Part shown: positions 13,830 to 24,665 of the stretch, in pieces | How positions within the stretch are numbered: the stretch's first letter is position 1 | How the letters are laid out: every line of letters begins with the position of its first letter | NCBI GenBank assembly: GCA_009739215.1 | Contig: VSJF01000003.1 | Location: 1,240,001 to 1,304,000, forward strand | DNA from: Floccularia luteovirens | Lineage: Eukaryota; Basidiomycota; Agaricomycetes; Agaricales; Squamanitaceae | Length of the DNA: 64,000 bases | Direction: 5' to 3' | Position numbers and translations under genes: made by a program | Notes under the pieces: model-generated | What the model saw: the letters and a program-made list of their open reading frames with translations, nothing else | Told to the model about the DNA's origin: nothing | Database searches by the model: none

Positions 13830-14812
13830 TCATGATGTTTGTGCCTCTGTGCTCCTCTGTCCTTTCCCTGCAAGTACTTCTCGTCTTCGCTCTGCAGCCT
13901 CCAGCCTGTCCGTCATACGCTTCAACTCTGCCTTCAGTTTTTCGTTCTCTTGGGATAGTTTTAATACGTTTGAAGCTCGTTTTTGTATTTTTTCGTCTCT
14001 GCAAAATTTTGATTGGTCATTTTGGTTCCGGATTACATATGGTACTTACGCAGAAGTCAAAGAATTAGCAATTGTGGTAAATTCGAAACCCAAGTCTGAG
14101 GTAGGTATTTCTGGTAGAGGAAGAACGGGGGAGGGTGAACGATCTGGAGTTGTTGGTCGAATTCTATATGTTGGGTTAGGTGGAGTTGGTGTGCATAGAA
14201 ACAGTTGGTATACGAACTCTGAACTGTCCTGCACACGTAGTTTCTGTAGATCCTCGTCTTGTAGTAGTGGTTGGGAAGTCATCATGGGTAACAAGGGGAT
14301 CGACGAGTGTATTGAAGAAGGTGGTTGTTGAAGATAACTTGTGTGCTGTTGGTTGATAATATATTCTCAGCTGATGTCAATTATTGTAAGAGTTGCAGTG
14401 ATACGCTGCTTGTAGTTGTCGTCCCTCCACCTTCGATTGATGATCGATCAGAAAATGATTTACATAGTCAACTCACGTCCCTTTCTCTTCCACTAGTTCC
14501 CAAAAGCCATCATAAAACTAGTTGTACTCCCTGCCCTCCATACATAAGGGCCAGCACGTTCCAGTTCATATGACAACCGTTCCCAGCATCAAATATGGCT
14601 ACACAATCATCACTTTTTCTTTGCTCTTCTTGGTCATAGCCAGCTACGCGATATTTTTTAGCGCTTTCTGTCCAATCCCAAATAACCAGGTTTGCATTCA
14701 TACTTACTTTTCGACTGGTATTAAGTAACATCGTTGTCAAAGATCTTGCTGCGCTCTCTTGTGAACGACTCCCACTACAAGTATTTTGCTGTTCTTCTTG
14801 TACCCACGACAT
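13830..14812 (-). CDS. Uncharacterised protein with C-terminal coiled coil (gene model uncertain)
   Basis: I do not recognise this gene. The 3' part is well supported. A Ser/Thr/Pro-rich exon includes LQQPPSSIHSSIPLLPMMTS and LRVQDSSEFVYQLFL, then RIRPTTPDRSPSPVLPLPEI. It splices (GT at about 14050, AG at about 13992) into DEKIQKRASNVLKLSQENEK and LKAELKRMTDRLEAAERRRE, a heptad-repeat coiled coil, ending STEAQTS. The 5' part is less certain: from MSWVQEEQQNTCSGSRSQES at 14812, more than one chain of GT-AG introns keeps frame, and one includes a 16-nt exon encoding WKRKG. The coiled coil has a leucine-zipper look but no clear basic DNA-binding region. A small regulatory or scaffold protein is possible; that is inference only. 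Confidence 0.5.
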
Positions 14813-15224
14813 TTTATTTTGTCATCGCAAACTGGGTAGGATGGCAATATTACTGCAATTCTTGAAATCTCTATGCTGTCACAGATGTTCGTGACACTCC
14901 ATGCAATTATCTCAGTTGTTGTGGAGAGCATCACAATCGTGTTGGGCATGATTGAACTTACGGATGCGACCCGTGCATCATTCTACGATCCGCTCTGGAA
15001 TTGATTAACTACTGTATGCTAAACAGGATGATCCCAAGATGTTTGTGGAAGAGAACTAGTCACGATATTTATTTCGCATGCACAGCGGGGCTATCAACTT
15101 TCGTATTAAATAGCAAATCATTTGATACATAATACTTGAACCATATCATACCACATACAATAAATACTTAATAAATAACAAAAAAGGGCAATGACTACCA
15201 AAAAAACCATGTAAAAACGTAAAA
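14813..15224. other. Intergenic region between SFI1 and the coiled-coil gene
   Basis: About 410 bp, AT-rich at its left end near the SFI1 stop. It should hold the promoter of the minus-strand coiled-coil gene and the SFI1 3' UTR. I see no additional gene, RNA or repeat. Confidence 0.5.
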
Positions 15225-18200
15225 TCATGTCTCGTCTTCTTCTCTATTAGTTCGGAATTTTGATCTCGGTTTTCTAGGGATCCCATGGAGTTCGAGCCAG
15301 ATATTATTTCCTCCACCATCTCCGGAGGTGATAGAACTGCCTGCCTTCACAGGTGGTACTTTTGGTATCTTACTAGCCACATAATCACCAATTGAAGATG
15401 TCGTGCGTGCCGGACTGGGGTCCCTGCGCCGAGGAGACTGGAGTTTACCAGGGTCAGATTTCGCGCTAAGCAAATTAATAACATCCCTTTCGTTGGTGAA
15501 AGGTGTTGGCGAAATTTTCGTTGTTGATGACACATTGTCCCGATCATTGCTGTCTTGGTTGCTTCTCCGCGGAATATTTGCTCCTGCCTTGAACCGACTC
15601 GTAACAATTGGTGCGAGTGAGCTGATTCCAGTTTGCCGAAGGGGAGCAGTAGGTAGGCGAAGATATCTTGCGCGCCTAGGAAAACATTTCATGTATATTT
15701 CGTTAGATAGGAATAAGAACTCAAACACTCACGCGACAGCCTTAAGAGCAATTTTTGCTTTATATGCGCGTAGCCAGGAGTTGAAATACCTCGCTAAAGG
15801 TCGGCTGTTAATATCCTTTCAAAGGATATAAAATAATTACTTACTGAGGACGACAATCCTTTCTTGTTCACGCGCAGCCTTTGCCTGTAAAGCGCGAGGC
15901 ATGGCATCTTTCCATTGCTGGAAGTATTTATACTTGTATCTAATAGCATGAAATCTTATTGCTGGCAAGGACTTGGAATAAAACAGGTTAGGATAAATCA
16001 AGGATGTTCGATGCAAATCACCTTTGTTTTCGAATGCCATTTTCCGAATGTCCCAAAGAGTAAGCTCCTCTGGGTCTGAATGATAACTTCATATTCCTAC
16101 TCATTTGATGAGTTCCATTATATACACCAAGCTAACACGACTCACCATTGGACGTAACTTTTCGCTGACGAACTTTTCTCTCCATTTATCCCACACTGAG
16201 GACAACCTTGCAATCCTCATTTCATCTTCCTTCCGTTGTAAACTTGTCCGCAGGTGGCGAGCAGCACGTGCTGTAGCAGCCCAGCGATGGAATACTCGAT
16301 GAATCATTTCTACAAACAAGTTAAGAATGCAAAATGCCAAAGTGTAAGATATAATTTACCTTCTCGTTTGACGAAAAGATAACTCTCCATAAGGCTTAAT
16401 TCCTCCGCATGGCGCATAGAGACCCTTCTCCATTTCTGGAAAGCAAGACTGTTCCGAGATGATCAGACCGTGTAACTCTGCATAATGTAGTATGGAACTC
16501 ACGTCAAGTGCTTATTGTTATGTCGTTGAGTGATGTCCAATTCCCGTAGCTTCAATTCAATCACGGAATTAGTCCAGATTTCTAGGGTATTACGCATGAT
16601 ACGCTTAAAATATAATTGTAATTTTCGTCAATGATGTATAATAAACGAGACATACCTTAGAAACCATATCTTTGATAATCACTTCAGCAAGTTTGCGATG
16701 TACCACTTGGCGTGTTTTGTGTAACCAGCCTGGAGAGTGAATTGAGGGCTTTTCTCAACTTGAATCGAGGCACTTACTAGTGAAATATTTCTCGAGCTTT
16801 TTGTTCTGTAATTCTTTGAGGCGTGATTCTCGTTTGATATCATCATGCTTGTCAATCCATATTCTCCAAGCAGAGCGTGTTGCGAAATATCGTACAGCCA
16901 GTCGGGCCATTTTGGCCATCTTGAGTTTTTCTCGTAGTACAATTCGCCACTGCAACAGAGATTTATGGAGCACTTGTGTCGTGTGATACTGTACGGCAAA
17001 TCCTTGCGAGTTCTTATGTGTAGTATGAACTTGATACCACATTTGAAGACAATTCTTGAGCAGATGTGAATTTGCTCGTTTGGAAAAAGATGTCGCATAT
17101 TCTAAGTGATAAATGGTGGAACGAAGGTCAGAAATTTATCACAATTTTTTCATTGATTCTATCACCTTCATTTGATTTTTCTGATTTAAAACTAGTTTTC
17201 CACTTAGACCATGCCTTTTTGAATAGTCTCGTAGTCCGGGCATTTTCAAGGACAACCCCTCTTTCACGAGCCCTCCATACCTTGTGGACAGCACGTAACA
17301 GGAGATCATCTTGGCGAGCAAGGTGTTTATTCGCCCGGTTTTCCATCACCTGTCCAATCATAAGTCCTCGTTTCAATATTTAATCGGTGGTACATACCCT
17401 TATTGATGCAATTCTGGAAAGCCATGCATGAATTGCTCGCTTCATTATACTTAAGGCATGGAACTGTTCCGCAATATGATGATTATGTCTGTAAACGAAT
17501 GAGAAAAATATAAGGCTATGATTATAATGAAAACCCACATGCGTTGCTTCCATAGACCCATAGTCTGCACTATTATTCTTACATCTATACTTTCTATGAG
17601 CAACCTTTCGTTGGTTTGTAAAGTTGCCGCCCTTCTCCAATATTTCCAACATCTCTCGACCATGGTATTTTCCACATGCTGAGAAACATCCTCCGCGATA
17701 TCATCTAAAGCTCCCAATGCATCTAGTCTCTGTTTCCAGCGGATGAAGAAGCGTAGCAGCAAGCGGTCGGTGTAATGTTGATCTGAAAGCTGTAATTTAT
17801 GTGACTGTCTCCATTTCGCCCAGAAATATTTTATGAGTTTTGATTCATGTTTCTCCTTCACGATTCTCATCTTAGACCGCATAGATCGTCGCCATTCCAA
17901 TTGTCTTTTCTCCCTTAATTTTATTCTCCATAATTTTAGCATAGTCCTTAAACGTCGCATGTCCGCCACCTGTGAAATCTGGTCTTCGAATGCTTTGCAG
18001 GCTAAATAAGCAGTGCGCCAGCGTTGAAAATTCAACCTCAGGATAAGGTTATCCCTGGCCTCATCTATTTGCCTATTAGTTGTCTTTCGAAGAATTAGTG
18101 CAAGGGAATTTATGTGAGAAAACTTGGAGTCGTACTATGGTCCATGTGTAACCCTGCTTCCACACGTCCCAACAGCGTTCTACCAGCCTATCATCTCGGA

Positions 18201-19174
18201 ATTGTTCAGCATTTTTCTCGTCACGTTCCATCCGAATGTTTTTCCAGGCATCATCTTCATTGATGACGCTACCTTTCTGTTGCCTTGCTCTCGCAACAGC
18301 CTGTCTTGCTGCTGTTGACTGAGTCAAAGTTTCAGACAGTTTGGCAGTTTTTACATCCGCATGGTACGAAGGTCGGGATCCGGAGACATCACGAAATGCA
18401 GAACGATAAGAAGGTGGCAAAGATGGAGGTTTATTATTAAAACCGTCTGAGGACCCTGATAAAACGGGATTCCATGCTTGACGACTTCGCTGAAGCAGTG
18501 TGTTAGGTTGAGAGGGTTTGAGCAATAGCGAACGGCCACCAAGTTCCAAGTCCACAGAACCAGAAGTTAACTCTGACCGAACAGGGGAAGGACTTGGAAG
18601 TGAGGATTTATGAGGAGGAATATCATGTCGAAATTCTCCTCCAACTCCCGTATCTGAAGCCAGGGTTTCGCTCTCGCTCTCGCGAAGAGGAGGTCTGCTG
18701 ACTTTCGTAACTTTGAGAGGCATGTGTTGACCTGCTTTCTTGCGTATTTGTTTAGTGGGTGAGGGAGGCCTGTTTCCCTGAAGTTTGATTGTTACAGGTA
18801 GGAAGGTAGCGACTTTGTAGGATACATACATAAGCATACTGTTCTTTAACCATCTTCCATTTTTCTCCCCAATTTCTCCCTTTCAAGGTACCTAGCTTCA
18901 AAAGTTTCCCGTAATAGACTACTTCATGAGGATCAATACCGCGATCTGTTAGAACATCGTTGTACGCCTTGAATGCAGTTAGAAATGTGTTGGTAGATGG
19001 CCCAGCACGTTGTATAACAGCATCAAGTATTTCGATATCCTCCAGAGAGAGGCCCTTGAGCTCTGGGACGGATAAATTTGTCGCGTGAGACGTATCGGAG
19101 GCATGAGTTATCGTATCTGCTAATGTTGATAGTTTTGAAGGCGAGGACGCGCGTGTGGGCTGGAAACGAGACAT
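15225..19174 (-). CDS. SFI1: SFI1-like centrin-binding spindle pole body protein
   Basis: SFI1 homologue: a long helical filament that binds centrin (Cdc31) at each repeat and builds the half-bridge needed for spindle pole body duplication. The N-terminus (MSRFQPTRASSPSKLSTLAD) precedes a helical domain with VIQRAGPSTNTFLTAFKAYN, then a Ser/Pro-rich basic linker (RPPSPTKQIRKKAGQHMPLK). The central region holds at least a dozen Sfi1 repeats of the A-x7-L-x2-F/W-x2-W type. Examples are LVERCWDVWKQ, LRLNFQRWRTAYLACK, RTMLKLWRIKLREK, LIKYFWAKWRQSHK, LLLRFFIRWKQRLD, MVERCWKYWRRAAT, LFKKAWSKWKTSFK, HKSLLQWRIVLREK, SAWRIWIDKHDD, MIHRVFHRWAATARAA and ARYFNSWLRAYKAK. The tail is disordered and basic, ending TNREEDET. 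It has many short exons. Downstream of the zinc-cluster factor on the same strand. Confidence 0.92.
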
Positions 19175-19418
19175 CTGAAGTCAATGGACGTGATCACCTT
19201 ACATGACACGCGTGAAGAAGGGTTTCGCAGCTTGTTTCCCTCTCTCAGGCGTTTCAGGCGTTGAACAACGTTGAAGCTCGGCATGTGACCGCGAGTATCA
19301 CGTGATATCAACAAAAATGTACAAGCTGCAGATTTTTATAAACGCGCTTCTCGCAAATCAGCGCTAATTATGCTACATATATAAAACGAAAGAGGAAGAA
19401 AATATGTATACAGCTCTC
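19175..19418. promoter_or_regulatory. SFI1 upstream region with TCACGTGA box
   Basis: The 244-bp gap between the SFI1 start and the stop of the zinc-cluster gene. It carries the palindrome TCACGTGA at 19298-19305, 124 bp upstream of the SFI1 ATG, a candidate bHLH (Cbf1-like) site. Confidence 0.4.
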
Positions 19419-22234
19419 TTAATGAGCAATAAATGCAGTTATTAAATCAGTGAAATCCTTCATACTCGCGATTGGGCCGATACCAGTCTGAGAAGCAGTT
19501 GAATCAAATTATGCCATTGGTTTGTTGAGTTTATAACTTGTGTGTGTGTTTGCGCAGGCAGATCCTGCGATACTGTCCTGACAAAATGTATCAAGCTGAG
19601 GTCCATATCAGCGTCACCATCCTGTTGATATATCATCCCATCGGGCAAGTCACCAATTTCTAATGGTCCGCTATCTTCGGCAGCATGTCCAATATCTGGC
19701 CAATAATAAACATTGGGAGGGGTGGGTTGGCGATCCTCAGGATACATAGCATAACTTGAGCTATGGCTGCTGGATCCTGCTTGGGACTCGGCCTGAATAA
19801 TTTTGGTATGATGTTTTTCTAGTAGCGATGACAGGAAACGAGAATATAAGGCGGGAGTGTGTCTGCCGTCCAGGGCAACATCGCTGGAGCTTAGAATGCT
19901 GATTAGACGCTTGACAATCAATATTATCTCTCGTTGCTGGTTTTCATCGAGTAGAGGAAGAAACTTTGGTCGAAGAAACTAAAAATACATGTCATGAATT
20001 GGTTTTATAAAATTCACAAATAAACCTACATTGATTAGGAAAGCTGCTGCAAAGGAAACATAGAGAAAATTTGCATCCATTGCATAGCGTAAGTATCCCG
20101 TTGGGTACAAACGCTCGATCATGATCTGTATTACGGTTCGAGCGGCATCTATGGCTTTGATAACGATCTCGGAATGCCGTGAGAGCCCTCTCTTCACCGA
20201 GTGCTGGAAACCAACGGCAAGTACCACCAAACGAAGATATGCCGTTATCCTGAAAACACTATTGTCAGTGTTTCAAAGGCTGAGTGACTGTGATTGAGCT
20301 TACATCTGGGTGGTGTTCCCTCGATAATAACATATAGGTATTGCTACAGTCGGCTCAGACTTCTTATCCGTCTGATTGTATGGAAAACTTACGCAAAAGA
20401 ATATTTGCTTCGTCATAAGCTCGAACCCAAACATCTAGTTCTTGTGATAGCCTCTCTTGCGTTTGTATTGCATTGGTAACTATATCAAAATTCTATCAAT
20501 ATAATCATTCTGAAATGAGCATTAGATTATACACAGTATTCCTTGTTCACGTACCGCATTTTCAGGCTGGTTTGCAACTCTAGACATTGTGTTGCGCCAA
20601 TTTGCCATAATCATTATCACTTGCACGTATGCACATAGATGCACATCAAAAGGTGTATTGATCGTCGAGGATTGGTACCAGCTGCGCGACGTTCGTGCAA
20701 TGTAATCATCGAGACGTAGCATAGGGATTTTACCAAATTGGATCGCATGTGAACCATCCACGCAGTAACAATTCAGCCAGGTCCGTGTCCTGTTTAAACT
20801 TTCGCGTTCACCACATGTAGGAGGAGGCGGTTGATTTAATTCGAGTTCCATGGCCATCCTATTTGACTGGCTTGGTGAACCTGGGTGATTAAATTTGCAA
20901 GATTGACTCACCTGATAGCAACACCCATCAGAAGCCAGCTACGGTCCTCAGCCCACTTTTTCTTGGGTACCGGGTAAACAGCTAATAGCAAAAACGCCTG
21001 GCATACATCCACGCTCCTCCGTCCATCTACGAGATGGTTTCCTGCGACATCACGGGCGAAATCCATTGCCAAGGGATACAAACCCGGCCGCGCTTCATAG
21101 AAACGAGAGGAAATAGCGCAAACTAAGGATATATTGTAAAATCCGAAGAAAGTTGTAAAATCGGAGTATAGGCAACGTACTAACGGTGAACAGGAAGGGA
21201 CACGTCCAGATCAAGTTCTGAGGGGTATGCAACTCTGGGTCGAGTATTGAGAAGTATGGCTAACCTTGACGCTTAGATGGATACCTGAGTAAATCAACTT
21301 CACGTACATTGATTTTGTCAAAAAATCTAGAAATCATCAGCATATGCAAGATGAAATTCTTGATGCTGGATCCCTACATTTGAAATAAATCCGTGATCTC
21401 CTCTGGAAACAAGCCGCAAGCCCTGATAATGTCTGGCGGCGTTAATTGATGCAATCCTTGACCTGACAGGATTGTTCAGTACATCAAAATGGAAAGGAAT
21501 CTGTCATCATTTACCTCCATGAAAATAGGTTGCTGCTGCAAATTCGGGAGACTTTCCCTTATGATTAGATCTAAGTCCTACACCACCAGCTGAATGTGAA
21601 TAACTCGAATACGGGACATAATACAGCTGGACACGTACCGAACTCAGGTAATCCAGACTTCGTTATCCATCCACGTATTTTTTGATCTGATATTAGCTTA
21701 TCATATTGGAGAAGGAGGCTTTGTATCTTGCGGTCTTTTTCTAGAGCTTTTTCTTGCAGTTGTTCATGTGTACTACAGAATTCCAGACTCTCAGAGAGGG
21801 AAATGGCAAGCTTAATTATACATACTCAGCTGGTTTCCTTTTTTTGCGCTCCCTGGGACGACACGGAAGATTTTTTGACTCGCATCTCCTGCACTTCCTT
21901 TCACCAGGCACGTACTCACATCTGACCTGTGCTGTCTTATTTAACGCGAGTGGCATTGAAAGTATATAAGATAGAACTTTACCTTTACCGATTTGCAATC
22001 TACACAAGCACCAGACCTAAGTATATTTAGGCGAAATTTTACCAGCATTGAACAATGTAGGACATACGACTTGGCTGCTTGACGCTGACCTTGATGCGCT
22101 ACGACTTGTGGCTGTTCATTGTCATACTCATCGTCGTCGTCATCTGCCTGGTCTGAAAAATGAAACAAGAGAGTGGTGTTCAATGGGGGTATGGCGGGAG
22201 TCACTGTTGACCGAGACATTGAGTGATGTGGCAT
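19419..22234 (-). CDS. Zn2Cys6 (fungal zinc cluster) transcription factor
   Basis: Gal4-type fungal transcription factor. After an acidic N-terminal segment (DDDDDEYDNEQPQVV), the binuclear zinc cluster is split by an intron and reads ACVDCKSVKVRCEYVPGERK followed by CRRCESKNLPC. This gives C-x2-C-x6-C-x8-C-x2-C-x6-C, an intact cluster. A basic linker RPRERKKRKPA follows, then a coiled-coil dimerisation element beginning THEQLQEKALEKDRKIQSLL and LLQYDKLISDQKIRGWITKS. The long middle region, in many short exons, corresponds to the fungal-specific transcription factor domain. Joining at about 19524 gives the C-terminus TGIGPIASMKDFTDLITAFI with the stop at 19419-19421. The exact first exon is uncertain. 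It is transcribed away from the aldolase gene across an 800-bp shared region. The target genes are unknown. Confidence 0.88.
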
Positions 22235-23033
22235 TTTACGAGCGGAGGAAAGTTGAAATACTTGACAGCTTAAAATAATGAGATGATCTTCAGCCTTGCG
22301 ATTTTCGAGTTTCAGTAACTAACGGTCACTAGTCACTTTTCGTGCAACCTTGCGCCGTGCTGAAACACAACTGAGAAGATTACTAACCGAAAACAACGGT
22401 ATATTATCAATTGAGATGCCGAGATGAAATCAACAATGTATACCCACCACACACAATGTACGTCTCCCTCGGCAGAGATGAGCGCTCAAGACTCGTTAAT
22501 GTTGGTTCTTCTTCCCACCACCCGTATAACTGAATAAAGTTAAACAGAACCGTGATTGAATCAACACGATGAAACTGCGGATTTATCGTATATTGTATCC
22601 CTCGCAAGCTGAGGGAGGTGACAATTTTTATTCCACAATCCTTGATATCGGCTATTCAACGGCATTTATACTTATCTCGTCGAGAAGCAATGTCAACAAA
22701 AGCCTTCTTTAATCTTTCCCCTTGGGGCAGGTAGCTGAGGTAATGTTCCGACGAGCTGAATCGCAGCCATGTCAATGACCATGACTAATCCTTTGACTAA
22801 GCGACCAGATGACTTTGAATGCTGACGAAATGTTTGCACATATATAGACAACCAATTATAGAAACAAATCTCTCACCTCTTAGATCTTATGTTTAATCAG
22901 TCCTGCAGGTGACCGTTCGCATCGTCGGCACGTACTTCCACTTTGTACCCAATCCCCTGCCAGCTTCCTATAAAAAACCATCCCTCTTCTAAATCATGTT
23001 CTTTCCTTCGTTCCCACAAAGTTTTTCAGTAGT
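22235..23033. promoter_or_regulatory. Shared 800-bp region between the zinc-cluster factor and the aldolase gene
   Basis: The longest gene-free divergent region in the window apart from the one at 42.9-43.8 kb. A minus-strand open frame at 22407-22607 has no recognisable sequence and no supporting context. A pyrimidine-rich stretch just before 23030 fits a 5' leader of the aldolase gene. I found no clear CGG-N-CCG zinc-cluster palindrome by eye. Confidence 0.4.
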
Positions 23034-24260
23034 ATGACACCCGCCGCGATTTCTGAGGATGATTTGGTAGGAGCAAACGGGAAAATACCTACACCGCCGA
23101 CGTTTACATCAAAATTGGAAGAAAGAGATTATATTAAGTTCAGGCTTGCTCAGGCGTTCCGTGTTTTTGGTAGGATCTTCACTACCTGTTAAACTTTTGA
23201 TTTGCTGCTTATCAGCCATAGCTCATTTGGGTTACACTGAAGGAGTTGCGGGCCATATTACTGTCCGAGTGGGTCTCTTTCTTACGTTAGAACCAGCAGA
23301 TTATAATAATTTGCTGGCAGGACCCCATCAAAACTGATTGCTTTTGGGTTAATGGATTTGTGAGATCAATTCAGCTAATCAAAGTTTGATTGTAATGACA
23401 AGAATCCCGCTTTTGCTAGGGATTACATTTCTCTACGATCCAACCAAATGATCTACTCCTCGTCGAGTATGTGAGCCGATTATATTTTGAGTTAACCGCC
23501 TGACCAATCAAAAACTAGTCACAAAGGAAACATACAGGTAAATATCTATTCACCAGCCTCTTCCCGAGCTGACTCTCAATTCTGATCTCCAGGATGAATC
23601 AGGTCCTCATAGGCTTTTAAACACTGCAGCCTATATGATCCATTCTGCTGTCCATGGGGCTCGACCCGATGTAATGTGCGCGGCTCATACGCATTCTATC
23701 TATGGTAAAACATTTTCCGCGCTCGGCGTTGAATTGGACATGTTAACCCAGGACACTTGCGCGTTCTATAACGTAAGTCGGGCCAAATTTTATCCAAGTA
23801 TTTTTACCTGTCGTTTATAAACATGACATGAAGGATCTTGCATATTACAACCAATTCAATGGCGTAGTCCTTAGTGAAGTCGAAGGCCAGAATATTGCAA
23901 AGGCTTTGGGTAACAAGAAGGTCAGAGTGATGAGGACTCTAAAGCGACATGCACATTCTCTAAAAATTTCCTAAGGCTGTGATTCTTAGAAACCACGGTT
24001 TACTCACGGCAGCCAGTTCAATTGAAGCTGTCGTGTTCTTCTTCATTGCATTGGAGAAGGCTTGTCAAACCCAGCTTGTGGCCGATGCTGCTGCTGGCGG
24101 AAGGGGGATAACCACTGTCAAAATCGACCCAGAAGATGCTCTTGCCACTAGCAAAACTGTAGGTACCATGAAGTCGGGCTACTTCCAGGGCTGTCTTGAA
24201 TTTCAAGCATTGGAATTGAGAGAAGGTGTTCGTTATCAGAAGTTGAAATCTAGAAACTAG
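23034..24260 (+). CDS. Class II aldolase/adducin-domain protein
   Basis: Member of the class II aldolase/adducin fold, which includes metal-dependent fuculose-, ribulose- and rhamnulose-phosphate aldolases/epimerases and non-catalytic adducins. The ATG at 23034 gives MTPAAISEDDLVGANGKIPT, then KLEERDYIKFRLAQAFRVFG. Later exons give HLGYTEGVAGHITVR, DPIKTDCFWVNGF, and SGPHRLLNTAAYMIHSAVHG, then ARPDVMCAAHTHSIYGKTFS, where HTH supplies two metal ligands. The third ligand is the histidine of AVILRNHGLLTAASSIEAVV. The active-site metal ligands are therefore present, pointing to an enzyme rather than an adducin-like structural protein. The C-terminus is LELREGVRYQKLKSRN. About seven exons. The substrate is not identifiable. 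It lies opposite a zinc-cluster factor that may or may not regulate it. Confidence 0.9.
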
Positions 24261-24665
24261 TCACGCGATGTGGTATTCCCTAAACTTCTTACGGAACTTA
24301 TGTCATAACCAAATCCATTGTAGTCTTTGTCCTCTCACAGTGGTGCCTGGAGAAATCGTAAACCATGCGTCAGAGCATTATATTTGGTTACCATCCAAAA
24401 TACATTATACAATGAACCCCACTTTGTGACATCGCTCACCACGAACGTGCGAGCAATATGTGAACGTTGTGTACCTTTACAACATACATGAATTATCTTA
24501 TTCTTCTGACCATGCTCTGTTGAATTTTTAATGCTTCCTGGACCATGCGTGGCGATGACAGCAAGGCGGTCAGATGGTTCCACTGTGCACAGAAGTTTAA
24601 TTGTATGGGTGTATAAAAGGTGCGCGAGCACTGGCTGTTTTGTATACTCCATTGGTTTATTCCCG
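24261..24665 (+). promoter_or_regulatory. PhoD promoter region with TATAAAAG box
   Basis: Region between the aldolase and PhoD genes. A clean TATA box, TATAAAAG, sits at 24612-24619, 54 bp before the PhoD start codon. This is a stronger core promoter element than most genes here have and suggests regulated, possibly inducible, expression. Confidence 0.55.

Noticed and set aside
13672..14331. 219-codon plus-strand open frame.
   Set aside because: It is opposite the coiled-coil gene exons and resembles no protein; the minus strand carries spliced, compositionally sensible coding sequence.
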